A stretch of DNA of 64,000 bases from [Clostridium] symbiosum. Lineage in GTDB: Bacteria; Bacillota; Clostridia; Lachnospirales; Lachnospiraceae. The position numbers and the translations under genes were made by a program. The stretch spans positions 4,830,001-4,894,000 of the forward strand of contig CP143946.1 in the NCBI GenBank assembly GCA_036419695.1, written 5' to 3'. Below the pieces are notes generated by a model. That model worked only from the letters and a program-made list of their open reading frames with translations, was not told the origin of the DNA and did no database searches. Shown here one piece after another: positions 8,270 to 16,446 of the stretch; position 1 is the first letter of the stretch, and every line of letters starts with the position of its first letter.

Positions 8270-9319
8270 ATGAGCAGCAGCGCATCACCTTTTACCGGAC
8301 TTACTCTGTCCGGATTTTGTATGCAGATTTCAATCCTTCTCAAGTCGGCAGTTCCCCTCTATGAGGGACTGAAAGTAATGGCCGAAGATTCACCTGGACA
8401 GGAGGAGCGGGAAATCCTCTCTGCAATGTCCGACAAGGTCCGCATGGGTCTTCCGTTCCATCAGGCAGTTAAGGAAGCCGGCTGTTTCCCCCCTTATGTC
8501 GTCAACATGACCATGCTCGGGGAACGGACCGGTTTATTGGATACCACGATGGGACGGCTTGCCGTCTACTATGAGAAAGAGTATTATCTGGCGGAAAACC
8601 TGAGAAAGGCCGTCACTTATCCGGCTATGATGATCCTCATGCTGATTATCATCCTGTTTGTCCTTTTTACAAAAGTGATGCCGATTTTCTCCGGCGTCTA
8701 TGAACAGCTTGGAGCATCCATACCTCCGGCCGCGGCCGCAGCCATCCGTCTGGGTGGACTTCTCAGCGGAGCCGCCCTGATCCTGGCCGCGATTCTCCTT
8801 GTAACGGCTCTGTCCCTGTGGATTTTCGGCAAAAGCGGAAAACAGTCCGCCGTGGCGCTCTCCCTGCTGGAAAAAATCAAAACGCGTTCCACCATCGCAC
8901 GCGCTGCCGCCAACCGCAGATTCTGCAACGTCATGGCCATGGCGCTCCAGTGCGGCGTCAATCTGCCGGAAGCATTTAAACTGGCGGAAACACTGGTGGA
9001 TAACCGTTCCGTGGAGCAAAAGGTAAAAAGCTGCGGTGAGGCAGTTTCCCAGGGCAAAGGATTTTATGACTCAGTTAAAGAAGCCGGTCTGTTCTCCGGT
9101 TTTGAGCTTCAGTTGATCCGCGTAGGCAGCCGCGCAGGCCAGCTGGATCACATAATGGACAGTCTGGCGGAGGATTACGACAGAAAGGCCTCCGAGGCAA
9201 TCGATTCCATGATCGCACGCCTGGAACCCACTATCGTGTCTGTGCTTGCAGTAGCCGTCGGCCTGGTTCTCCTCGCCGTTATGCTTCCGCTGGCCGGTGT
9301 TCTGTCCTCCATCGGATAA
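8270..9319 (+). CDS. pilC: Type II secretion/type IV pilus platform protein (PilC/GspF family)
   Basis: 349 residues with two copies of the T2SSF domain (about 15-140 and 205-340), each followed by hydrophobic segments (PAMMILMLIIILFVLFTKVMP; the ALILAAILLVTALSLWIF stretch; the terminal LAVAVGLVLLAVMLPLAGVL). The conserved GERTG (first domain) and GSRAGQLD (second domain) of the family are present. It is the inner-membrane platform that couples the cytoplasmic ATPase to pilin insertion or extraction. ATG with GGAGG six bases before. It is first in a tight operon with four small pilin-like genes and a PilT-type ATPase. Confidence 0.93.
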   Translation: MSSSASPFTGLTLSGFCMQISILLKSAVPLYEGLKVMAEDSPGQEEREILSAMSDKVRMGLPFHQAVKEAGCFPPYVVNMTMLGERTGLLDTTMGRLAVYYEKEYYLAENLRKAVTYPAMMILMLIIILFVLFTKVMPIFSGVYEQLGASIPPAAAAAIRLGGLLSGAALILAAILLVTALSLWIFGKSGKQSAVALSLLEKIKTRSTIARAAANRRFCNVMAMALQCGVNLPEAFKLAETLVDNRSVEQKVKSCGEAVSQGKGFYDSVKEAGLFSGFELQLIRVGSRAGQLDHIMDSLAEDYDRKASEAIDSMIARLEPTIVSVLAVAVGLVLLAVMLPLAGVLSSIG

Positions 9320-9330
9320 GGAGGGTCGCT

Positions 9331-9684
9331 ATGTTACATATTAAAATCCCAAAGCGCAGGAGTTCCCTGCCCGGATATCTTATTTCCTTTCTCCTTCTCG
9401 GAATCATTCTGTATCTCTTTCTCTTCTCCGTAGGAGCCATGCAGAGCCGAACCGAGGAGGACCGTTTGAATGCGCTGACGGCTGCGATAAAAAGAGCCAG
9501 CGTCCAGTGCTATGCCATCGAAGGACGGTATCCTCCAAGTGTGGAATATCTGGAAGAAAATTACGCCGTCGTCATTGATCGCGGACGGTATAATGTATTT
9601 TACGACGGCTGGGCCAGCAATGTTATGCCGGATATCACCGTTCTTCCTGTTATCCCGCAGGCCGGTAAGGAGGGACAGCAATGA
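9331..9684 (+). CDS. Small pseudopilin-like membrane protein
   Basis: 117 residues: a basic N-terminus, one long hydrophobic helix (about 14-36), then a small soluble domain with EGRYPPSVEYLEENY, a pattern like the GspG/PilE core (G-YP-s---L---Y). There is no prepilin peptidase site (G followed by FxxxE). GGAGG six bases before ATG. The stop overlaps the next start (ATGA). By position it is a filament subunit or minor pilin of this operon; that is inference. Confidence 0.7.
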   Translation: MLHIKIPKRRSSLPGYLISFLLLGIILYLFLFSVGAMQSRTEEDRLNALTAAIKRASVQCYAIEGRYPPSVEYLEENYAVVIDRGRYNVFYDGWASNVMPDITVLPVIPQAGKEGQQ

Positions 9685-10199
9685 AAAGAGAAAATTCCCG
9701 CCCCTCGGGCAGTATCGATTTTATCTTCTCCATGATCCTGTTTCTCGTGTTTATCCTGTGCTCCGTTTTCACGATTCTCATCGGCAGCCGGGTTTACAGC
9801 AATATAAGGGCCAGAAACGACGCCGCATTTTATTCCGACACGGCGCTCAGCTATATCACCAACAAAGTACGCCAGTCCGACCGGACGGACTCCGTGGATG
9901 TCCGCTCCATTGACGGACAGAATGTCCTCGTCCTGTCGTCCGACTATTACGGTGTACTCTATGAAACCTGGATTTATACAAAGGACGGTTCCCTTATGGA
10001 ACTGTTCTCCGAACAGGGCAGCGGCCTCTCTGCTGAGGATGGCCTTCCCGTTATGGAATGTCCTCCCGTATCATTTGCCATTGACAGAGCGGCGGCCGGG
10101 GAGATGCTCGTGATTACGTTGGAAGGGAAACCGTCGCCCAGTACGGCAAAACTGTTTCTCCGAAGCGCATCAAATCCGGAGGGAGGGTCAAAGCAATGA
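9681..10199 (+). CDS. DUF4860-like pilus operon protein
   Basis: 172 residues. The N-terminus RPSGSIDFIFSMILFLVF leads into a membrane helix (about 12-34), followed by RVYSNIRARNDAAFYSDTALSYITNKVRQSD and a beta-rich domain. I recognise the pattern as DUF4860, known from Lachnospiraceae pilus-like operons. The IDFIF start of the helix resembles pilin N-termini but lacks the Gly/Glu processing motif. It overlaps both neighbours by 4 bp (ATGA), so translation is coupled. Confidence 0.72.
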   Translation: MKRENSRPSGSIDFIFSMILFLVFILCSVFTILIGSRVYSNIRARNDAAFYSDTALSYITNKVRQSDRTDSVDVRSIDGQNVLVLSSDYYGVLYETWIYTKDGSLMELFSEQGSGLSAEDGLPVMECPPVSFAIDRAAAGEMLVITLEGKPSPSTAKLFLRSASNPEGGSKQ

Positions 10200-10612
10200 A
10201 TAAAAAACGCACTTCCTATGCTTTCCTGATGGAAATGCTCTGGGTCTGCGGCTTTTTTGCCCTGGCCGCCTGCATTTTTGTCCTCGCTTTTGTAAAAGCC
10301 GACCGGCTCAGCAAAAGCGCAGAAAACCTGAACCATGCGGTTCTCGCCGCAGAAAATTCCATTGAGACGGTGTTTGCCGGATACGATGGGGATGACACTC
10401 CCCGGGAGATTTTATCTGGATTTGACCGGAACTGGAACACTTGTGAATATAACGCCCCGGAAGCCGCCTATTATGTCAAAATTAATCATCATGTAAACGA
10501 CGGGATGCTGTACGTAGACGTCACGGTCCATGAAATGAAAGGCGGAGACACGGAGCCTGTCTATTCTCTGAACGGCGCCCGGAGTCTGGACGCTGAAAGG
10601 AGGCTCCGATGA
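10196..10612 (+). CDS. Pilin-like membrane protein with FLMEM motif
   Basis: 138 residues. SYAFLMEMLWVCGFFALAAC keeps the pilin-type Glu in a hydrophobic helix, but no Gly precedes it, so standard PilD cleavage is not expected. An amphipathic helix (LSKSAENLNHAVLAAENSIETVF) and a beta domain follow, as in minor pseudopilins of the PulI/PulJ type. ATGA overlap with the upstream gene and the same with the downstream gene. Confidence 0.65.
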   Translation: MNKKRTSYAFLMEMLWVCGFFALAACIFVLAFVKADRLSKSAENLNHAVLAAENSIETVFAGYDGDDTPREILSGFDRNWNTCEYNAPEAAYYVKINHHVNDGMLYVDVTVHEMKGGDTEPVYSLNGARSLDAERRLR

Positions 10613-11049
10613 AAAACAGAATCAATATTGGAACCGCCTCCATCATCCTGATTTTTATTATTTTGTGCCTTGCGGTCTTCTCTCTATTGAGCCTGAGCGA
10701 CGGAAAATCGGCTCTCGTCCTGTCAAAGCGCCATGCCGATTCCGTAACTGCTTACTATCAGGCAGACACACAGGGCCAGTTGTTCATTCAGGCCGCCGCC
10801 GTTTCCCTGAAAGAAGACGGTACCGCCGCAGAGGCCCTGGAAAAAGCCGCCGGGACACTGCCGGAAGGTTCGGAATCCGGGATCGATGAGTCGGGCCGTC
10901 TCTACTGTGAGATTCCTATGAATGCCGGCCAGGCTCTGCGGGTCGAATTGTCCGGGGATGATGCGGCCGTACTTGCCAGTTATGTATACAATAAAGAAGA
11001 TTATGCGATAGACGACAGTCTGCCCGTATGGATCGCCCCCGAAGAATGA
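10609..11049 (+). CDS. Small membrane-anchored protein of the pilus-like operon
   Basis: 146 residues: one N-terminal hydrophobic helix (NIGTASIILIFIILCLAVFSLL) and a soluble domain without a family I recognise. The helix-plus-domain architecture and size resemble its three upstream neighbours. It is the last of the coupled small genes; 59 bp separate it from the ATPase gene, which has its own strong GGAG site. Confidence 0.6.
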   Translation: MKNRINIGTASIILIFIILCLAVFSLLSLSDGKSALVLSKRHADSVTAYYQADTQGQLFIQAAAVSLKEDGTAAEALEKAAGTLPEGSESGIDESGRLYCEIPMNAGQALRVELSGDDAAVLASYVYNKEDYAIDDSLPVWIAPEE

Positions 11050-11108
11050 AGCGGCTGCTGCACCGCTGCAAAACGGACAGCCATGAAACGTGAAAGGAGA
11101 TATAAATA

Positions 11109-12161
11109 ATGCTGAATTTTCTGACCGACGCCGTGGAGAAAAATGCCTCCGACATTTTCATTATTCCCGGACTTCCTCTCTCGTACAAAATAAACGGTAA
11201 GATTCTTCCATGTGACGATCATAAACTTTTGCCTTCCGAAACGGAAGCGCTGATAGAGGCACTCTATGAACTCAGCAACCACAGGAGCATGGATAAACTC
11301 CATGCCCACGGGGACGACGATCTCTCCTGCTCTATCCAGGGCGTTGCCAGGTTCCGTGTCAGTATTATGAAACAGAGGGGTACACTGGCCGCCGTCATCC
11401 GTGTCGTCCACTTTGAAGTGCCCCGCCCGGAAGATATGAATATTCCTCCCGAGGTTATAAGAATCGCCAACCTGAAAAAGGGACTGGTGCTCGTCACAGG
11501 AGCGGCAGGCAGCGGTAAGTCCACCACTCTGGCCTGCATTATTGATGAGATCAACAGAACCAGGAACAGCCATATCATCACTTTGGAGGATCCGATTGAA
11601 TACCTGCACCGCCATAACCATTCCGTCGTCACCCAGCGGGAAATAGGCCTGGACACGGACAGCTACGTGAATGGGCTGGTGGCCTCCCTAAGACAGGCAC
11701 CCGATGTGATACTGCTCGGTGAGATGCGCGATTTTGACACGATAAAGACCGCCATGACCGCGGCCGAAACGGGACATCTGGTAATTTCCACGCTTCACAC
11801 CATCGGGGCCGCCAATTCCATCGACCGTATCATCGATGTATTTCCGCCCGACGGACAGCAGCAGATCCGGGTGCAGCTCGCCATGGTGCTCCAGGCCGTT
11901 GTATCACAGCAGCTGGTGCCCTCCTTAGACGGAAGTATGGTTCCTGCATTTGAGATTATGTTCCTGAACGACGCAATCCGCACAATGGTCCGTGAGGGCA
12001 AAATCCATCAGATCGACAACGTAATTGCAACCAGTATGGCCGAGGGTATGACGGGAATGAACAACAGCCTGCTGCGGCTTTTGCGTGAGGGCAAAATCAG
12101 CCGCGATACCTGCATAAGCTGCAGCACGGATTCGGAGCAGATGCAGATGAGGCTGATGTAA
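11109..12161 (+). CDS. pilT: PilT-type pilus ATPase
   Basis: 350 residues, full PilT length. The N-terminus NASDIFIIPGLPLSYKINGK matches the PilT/GspE N-terminal domain. Walker A GAAGSGKST is at 131-139, Asp box ITLEDPIEY at about 157-165, Walker B ILLGEMRD at 201-208 and His box TGHLVISTLHT at 221-231. AIRTMVREGK at 289-298 is the PilT AIRNLIREGK signature, required for retraction in studied PilT proteins. No PilB-type extension ATPase is in the window, so this enzyme either serves both directions or works with a distant PilB. A terminator follows at 12226-12294. Confidence 0.93.
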   Translation: MLNFLTDAVEKNASDIFIIPGLPLSYKINGKILPCDDHKLLPSETEALIEALYELSNHRSMDKLHAHGDDDLSCSIQGVARFRVSIMKQRGTLAAVIRVVHFEVPRPEDMNIPPEVIRIANLKKGLVLVTGAAGSGKSTTLACIIDEINRTRNSHIITLEDPIEYLHRHNHSVVTQREIGLDTDSYVNGLVASLRQAPDVILLGEMRDFDTIKTAMTAAETGHLVISTLHTIGAANSIDRIIDVFPPDGQQQIRVQLAMVLQAVVSQQLVPSLDGSMVPAFEIMFLNDAIRTMVREGKIHQIDNVIATSMAEGMTGMNNSLLRLLREGKISRDTCISCSTDSEQMQMRLM

Positions 12162-12225
12162 GACCGGATTCCGGACTTGCACCGGCTAGAAACGTGCGCT
12201 GCCGCGCGGTTACTGCGGGAAATAG

Positions 12226-12294
12226 AAAAAGAGAGTAACTTCCGCCCGGGAACCGTAATCATTCGATTTCCCGCCGGAAGTTACTCTCTTTTTC
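12226..12294. terminator. Long bidirectional terminator hairpin
   Basis: AAAAAGAGAGTAACTTCCG and CGGAAGTTACTCTCTTTTT form perfect 19-bp arms around a 28-bp centre. Placed between pilT (+) and the cold-shock gene (-), it can end both transcripts. Confidence 0.9.
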
Positions 12295-12391
12295 CGTTTC
12301 CCGCTTTCGCAGGATCTTCAACCAATTTAATATATAAATTACTAATATCTGCCATGCAGATTAAGATTATATACTGAAATGATGCTTTAGT

Positions 12392-12592
12392 TTAAGCCGC
12401 TGTTACATTTACAGCCTGCATACCACGATTTCCCTGAGCTAAATCGTAAGTTACGGCCTGACCGTCCTCAAGAGATTTGAATCCATCCGTGTTGATTCCT
12501 GAAAAATGTACGAATACATCTGCTCCATCTTCTCCTGTGATAAAGCCAAATCCTTTTTCTGAGTTAAACCATTTTACTGTACCTTTGTTCAT
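12392..12592 (-). CDS. cspA: Cold-shock protein (Csp family)
   Basis: 66 residues, a single OB-fold cold-shock domain: MNKGTVKWFNSEKGFGFI (RNP1 KGFGFI), DVFVHFSGI (RNP2 VFVHF), then QAVTYDLAQGNRGMQAVNV. It binds single-stranded RNA and DNA and melts RNA structure at low temperature or during rapid growth. GGAGG precedes the ATG. The leader of about 120 bases (12593-12711) is AT-rich, as is usual for csp transcripts. Confidence 0.97.
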   Translation of the reverse strand: MNKGTVKWFNSEKGFGFITGEDGADVFVHFSGINTDGFKSLEDGQAVTYDLAQGNRGMQAVNVTAA

Positions 12593-12717
12593 AAAAGATA
12601 CCTCCTAATTTTTAATATGCTTTTATAAAACAAAAAAAACATATAGCTGCAAATCATCAATAAAAGAATGACTTACGGATATATGTGAAATCAAGGCTTT
12701 ATCAAAACATTGTTTAT

Positions 12718-12746
12718 ACAATAGCATATGAATAAAGGAAAGTCAA
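12718..12746 (-). promoter_or_regulatory. Promoter of the cold-shock gene
   Basis: Minus strand TTGACT (12746-12741), 17 bp, TATTGT (12723-12718) with an extended TG. Confidence 0.7.
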
Positions 12747-12794
12747 TCATAAAATAAAAAAATTTTAAAACTTTCGAGATAGGGATTTAGTCAA

Positions 12795-12830
12795 ACTGCG
12801 GAGAGAGGGAAAGCTGGGACTGAAGATTCA
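12795..12830 (-). repeat. Fragment F of the long hairpin element family
   Basis: GGGACTGAAGATTCACAGCCCCC resembles the terminal arm of copies B and C (GGGACTGAAGACTCACAACCTCCC). Only one arm is present. On the minus strand it supplies the last codons and the TGA stop of the GGDEF gene. Confidence 0.55.
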
Positions 12831-14588
12831 CAGCCCCCTGCTCAGCATTTCGTATGTATAATACTTGTTTTTATCTGTCTCTTTGACAAAATACAGGGCC
12901 TTATCCGCTTTTTCAAACAGCGTCAGATAGTCTTTCCCATCCTTCGGATAAAAAGATGCACCCACAGATGCCCGGATCTCACCGGTCCTTCCATCCAGAT
13001 GGAGCGTCCCCACCGCATCCTGAAGGCGGCGTACAACTTCAGCCGCTATTTTTTCCGTTGCGCCGGGCAGATATGCCAGAAACTCATCCCCGCCGATCCT
13101 CGCGGTCACATCACCCTTTCTCGTCTGGCTCTTCATAATCTCTGCAATCTCAGACAGCACCCTGTCACCGCAGAGATGCCCATACCGGTCGTTTATATGC
13201 TTAAAATCATCTAAATCCATCAGGATAAATGCCCCACATGTCATCTCCCTGTCCAGAAAACAACTCTCTATCTGCTCCCTCGCGGCCTTTTTGTTCAGCA
13301 GGCCTGTCAGTGAGTCCAGGCTCGCCTGGACCATCAGACATTCTTTCTGTTTCTTACTGCGGTCAATGTCGATAATCACGCCCACCGCCCTGACCGCCTT
13401 CCCCTCAGCGTTAAACTGCGTTGTCGCGCGTATCAGGCACCAGATATAATCTCCCGATTTGCCGCAAATGCGGAACTCCGTCTCCGAGTAGGGCACTCCT
13501 GCCGCCGTATCCCTCATAATCTTGATAAACGCAGGCATATCGGCAGGATAAATATTTTCGGACATGGGAATCCTTTCACTGATTTTGTTGTGTATGGGAT
13601 TATATCCGAACTTCTTTTTCCAGTTGGACGAAAATTTCAGTTCATCCTCCTCGATATCCCACTCGAATATAATATCGGTAGTCTGATCCATAATGAGTTT
13701 ATGGCGTTCCAGAGAAAGACGCAGTTCCTCCCTCTCCTTCTTCTGCTCCGTAATGTCCAGGAGAACACAGTAAAGTATGGCGTCTCCATCCTCCTGGACG
13801 CGCACCCCCTTGTCGAGAATCCAGCGCAGCTCCCCGTCCTTCCCGGCAATCCTGTATTCCAGTTCCACCGTATTTCCTTTCGTGAGCTGGCGGTCCATCT
13901 CACTTCGGAAGCGGTAGCGGTCCTCCTCATATACCATCTCAATAAAGCTGTCGTTAAACCACGCTCTTATCTCTTCCCTGGTATAACCGAACATCTCCAG
14001 GAAACTGCCGCTCATCGTGAGCAGTGTCAGTTTTCCGTCGTCCCTGCACCGGTGAAGCCCTCCCGGCACACTGACTGTCAGCGCTTCCAGCTCACTCTCC
14101 TTCTTCTGGAGGATCCTGGAAGTCTCCTCGACGCGAACCTTCAGCTCCTCTTTTGTGCTCCCGTTCTCTTTCTTTGCAAAGTAACAGCCCTCCGTCTGCT
14201 CCAAATCGGGCTTTGACATGTGAAGGTGAAGAATCTTCATCCCATCCTCACGATCCGCACAGACTAATGAAAACCTGCCGCAGACATCCGACATCTCCTC
14301 CGCCGAGCTGACAGCTGAAAATTCCCCATAAACCCCATAAATGCCGTCTGCCAATGGAAAGGCCTCATACTTCTGTTCTCTGAGTATAAAGCAGGAGGGA
14401 CACTCCTCCGACTGTTCCCTCAACGCCTGTATCGCCTCGTCCATGTTATAGCAAATTTCATGTCTCCCGGTTCCGATCCAGGATGTCGTTTCGTCGAGAT
14501 ACGAAATCAGCGCCTCCATATCCCTTTCTTCCCAATACAGATGCTGTAAATGCCTGACAAATGCCAGCACTTCCCGCTTAGATTTCAA
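12828..14588 (-). CDS. PAS-GGDEF diguanylate cyclase with NTF2-like N-terminus
   Basis: 586 residues from a TTG (GGAGG nine bases before). An N-terminal region of about 135 residues looks like a SnoaL/NTF2-type sensor fold. Two PAS domains follow (about 180-285 and 300-410; PAC-like WILDKGVRVQEDGDAIL and YIWCLIRATTQFN). The C-terminal GGDEF domain (about 425-586) has an intact active site at 499-503 and an RxxD inhibitory site (RKGD, 490-493). It therefore should make c-di-GMP and be feedback-inhibited. No transmembrane segment is visible, so it senses cytoplasmic signals. The last codons come from repeat fragment F. No c-di-GMP target is evident beside it, though pilus genes lie on both sides. 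Confidence 0.9.
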   Translation of the reverse strand: MKSKREVLAFVRHLQHLYWEERDMEALISYLDETTSWIGTGRHEICYNMDEAIQALREQSEECPSCFILREQKYEAFPLADGIYGVYGEFSAVSSAEEMSDVCGRFSLVCADREDGMKILHLHMSKPDLEQTEGCYFAKKENGSTKEELKVRVEETSRILQKKESELEALTVSVPGGLHRCRDDGKLTLLTMSGSFLEMFGYTREEIRAWFNDSFIEMVYEEDRYRFRSEMDRQLTKGNTVELEYRIAGKDGELRWILDKGVRVQEDGDAILYCVLLDITEQKKEREELRLSLERHKLIMDQTTDIIFEWDIEEDELKFSSNWKKKFGYNPIHNKISERIPMSENIYPADMPAFIKIMRDTAAGVPYSETEFRICGKSGDYIWCLIRATTQFNAEGKAVRAVGVIIDIDRSKKQKECLMVQASLDSLTGLLNKKAAREQIESCFLDREMTCGAFILMDLDDFKHINDRYGHLCGDRVLSEIAEIMKSQTRKGDVTARIGGDEFLAYLPGATEKIAAEVVRRLQDAVGTLHLDGRTGEIRASVGASFYPKDGKDYLTLFEKADKALYFVKETDKNKYYTYEMLSRGL

Positions 14589-14630
14589 CCCGGCACCCCT
14601 CCCCCGCTATTATCACCTTGCATGCCGGCG

Positions 14631-14678
14631 GCAAAAGCGGCACGGCAAATTGATTTTTTTGCCGTACCGCTCTTTTGC
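14631..14678. terminator. Hairpin between sortase B and the GGDEF gene
   Basis: GCAAAAGCGGCACGGCAA pairs with TTGCCGTACCGCTCTTTTGC with two mismatches. It lies 140 bp beyond the sortase B stop and is the probable end of the sortase pilus transcript. The rest of 14589-14814 holds a weaker TACAG/CTGTA stem near 14780 and no gene. Confidence 0.6.
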
Positions 14679-14814
14679 ATTCCGCTATACCGCCATACTA
14701 TTCTCCCTCAATTTTACCATTTTCCTGCAGCATTACAAGTAAAATGTACCTAAAAATGGGGGGACGGTATCATCCGTTACAATTTACAGCCCTACAAAAG
14801 CTGTAGCCCTGCTT

Positions 14815-15624
14815 TTATTCAGTTTTTTTCCGTGCAACCACCAGGAGGCGGCCGTCTTTTTGTGTGTATTCACAGGTAGTCAGGGTAATAAGCTGCTCCG
14901 GCCACTGAGCCGTTATCCCCGTATCATAGGGAGAATTTGTCTTAACATATTCCATCAGGCTGTTATAGTCTTCCTCTGTCCTCGCCGCCAGCATCTTTGT
15001 AAAATCTTTTCCGAGCTCGGATGCGTCCAGCCGGACTACCCCTATTACCTGATACGAATTCGTTTCTCCTATGGTACTGAAGTCAATGTCCGGGTGCTCT
15101 TCCCGGAACTCTAATGATGCATAATTCTCTAGCTGGGCAAACATGGCGCCGTTTTTCATGTGATGTCCATAAATCAGATAATTGGGACAGACAGTATCAA
15201 GAGCACAGCCGGCATCGAGATATATCATTCCATAGGCTGAATACTCCCCGTCAAATCCGCGGTGCAGATAGTAATTCGGATCATCGGGAGTCTGCATAAC
15301 AGGATAGTCAATCTTCGTCCCTTCAATCTGAATCCAGCCGACGACATCGGGGTTTTCTTCATGGAGCTTATTGTAAGTTTCCAAACGGATCTGTCTGTTT
15401 TGTTCCTGAACCGCACGGGCCGAAGCTTCATCCATTAAATCAAGTTCTTCCTCCGGCACCGTTTGCGGGAGAAGCTGCCGGATCTGCTGAATCTTCGCCA
15501 AATCCTGTTCGCCCCTCCGATAATTGATCCTAGTCCGCAATAGCTGACTGCCAAAGCCTAGCGCCGCAATAAAACAGAGCCCGGCCAGAAGTGCATAAAG
15601 CCTGCATATCGTTTTTTTCCTCAT
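14815..15624 (-). CDS. srtB: Class B sortase
   Basis: 269 residues with an N-terminal signal anchor (LYALLAGLCFIAALGFG). Sortase B core: VVGWIQIEGTKIDYPVMQ, catalytic His in LIYGHHMKNGAMF, Cys in LITLTTCEY, Arg in DGRLLVVARK. Class B enzymes anchor proteins to the wall or, in some pilus loci, polymerise or attach pilins. The start overlaps the minor pilin stop (ATGA), so the two are translationally coupled. Being last in the locus, it probably anchors the finished pilus or handles the minor pilin with the odd LPKLG signal; that is inference. Confidence 0.95.
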   Translation of the reverse strand: MRKKTICRLYALLAGLCFIAALGFGSQLLRTRINYRRGEQDLAKIQQIRQLLPQTVPEEELDLMDEASARAVQEQNRQIRLETYNKLHEENPDVVGWIQIEGTKIDYPVMQTPDDPNYYLHRGFDGEYSAYGMIYLDAGCALDTVCPNYLIYGHHMKNGAMFAQLENYASLEFREEHPDIDFSTIGETNSYQVIGVVRLDASELGKDFTKMLAARTEEDYNSLMEYVKTNSPYDTGITAQWPEQLITLTTCEYTQKDGRLLVVARKKTE

Positions 15625-16445
15625 TGCCGATTATCACTCCCGCCCGTCTTCTTCAAAAGCGCCAGGAACACAACCGCCCCCAGCAGAGAGAAAACCATCC
15701 CGGCGCCGTAACCGAAACTTCCCAGATCCCCTAGCTTGGGTAGCGCTGCCAGGGGAACTTCCTCATCGGTAATCTCCGCCAGCTCGGGTTCGGATGGGAA
15801 ACTGGCCAGGGGCGTATCCGGATCGGTTATCGTTGCCGTTCTGTTTGGGTCCCGGCCCGGCCGGCCGCCGCCTCCGCTGTGTCCACCACCGTCTCCTGGT
15901 GTATGCGAACTGCTTTCGGTCGTTATCTTAGGCTGCGCTGTAACATGATATACCCAGCCATTGTTTTCAAACATGGGAAGTGAGACAAAGAACGGATCCC
16001 CTTCAACCTTTAAATCGGTTCCCGGCGTTCCTGTTATTCTGACCAGGTACAATCCCTTCTCCAGGCCATCCAGATTAACAATGCCGCTTGCATCGGTCAC
16101 TCCGGATTTTCCGGCTGCAATCCCGGAAGATACCACATAGTCAGATACGGTTTTAGCCCATTTCTTCTGTGCCTCGGCATTCTCAAATTCACCAATTTTC
16201 AGCCCTGATGCCGTATATTCATCTGCAACCGTATAAATTCCCTTTTCATCGAGTGCGGCCACTCTATATACAGATAGCTCTACTCCCGTCACCGTTTCTC
16301 CGGTTGATGACGAGATCGCTTCAATCGTGAGGGCCGGCGTTTCTTCCGCCGGAGCTGCCGCTGCCGTTTGAACCGAAAGAGCCGCTGCCAGCACGCCTGT
16401 TATCAGGACAGTGCGCATTTTTCCATATATTCCCGTCCGCTGCAT
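15621..16445 (-). CDS. Minor pilin / surface protein with LPKLG sorting-like signal
   Basis: 274 residues. Signal peptide to about residue 30 (VLITGVLAAALSVQTAAAAP). A CnaB/SpaA-like beta domain at about 35-175 (TGVELSVYRVAALDEKGIYTVAD; GIVNLDGLEKGLYLVRI). A Gly/Ser/Pro-rich linker (GDGGGHSGGGGRPGRDPNR). Then LPKLG at 235-239, a hydrophobic helix and a KK tail. The signal has Leu where LPxTG has Thr, so it may need the adjacent sortase B. It lies one base after the sortase C stop and overlaps sortase B. Probably a basal or minor pilin. Confidence 0.8.
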   Translation of the reverse strand: MQRTGIYGKMRTVLITGVLAAALSVQTAAAAPAEETPALTIEAISSSTGETVTGVELSVYRVAALDEKGIYTVADEYTASGLKIGEFENAEAQKKWAKTVSDYVVSSGIAAGKSGVTDASGIVNLDGLEKGLYLVRITGTPGTDLKVEGDPFFVSLPMFENNGWVYHVTAQPKITTESSSHTPGDGGGHSGGGGRPGRDPNRTATITDPDTPLASFPSEPELAEITDEEVPLAALPKLGDLGSFGYGAGMVFSLLGAVVFLALLKKTGGSDNRQ

Positions 16446-16446
16446 A

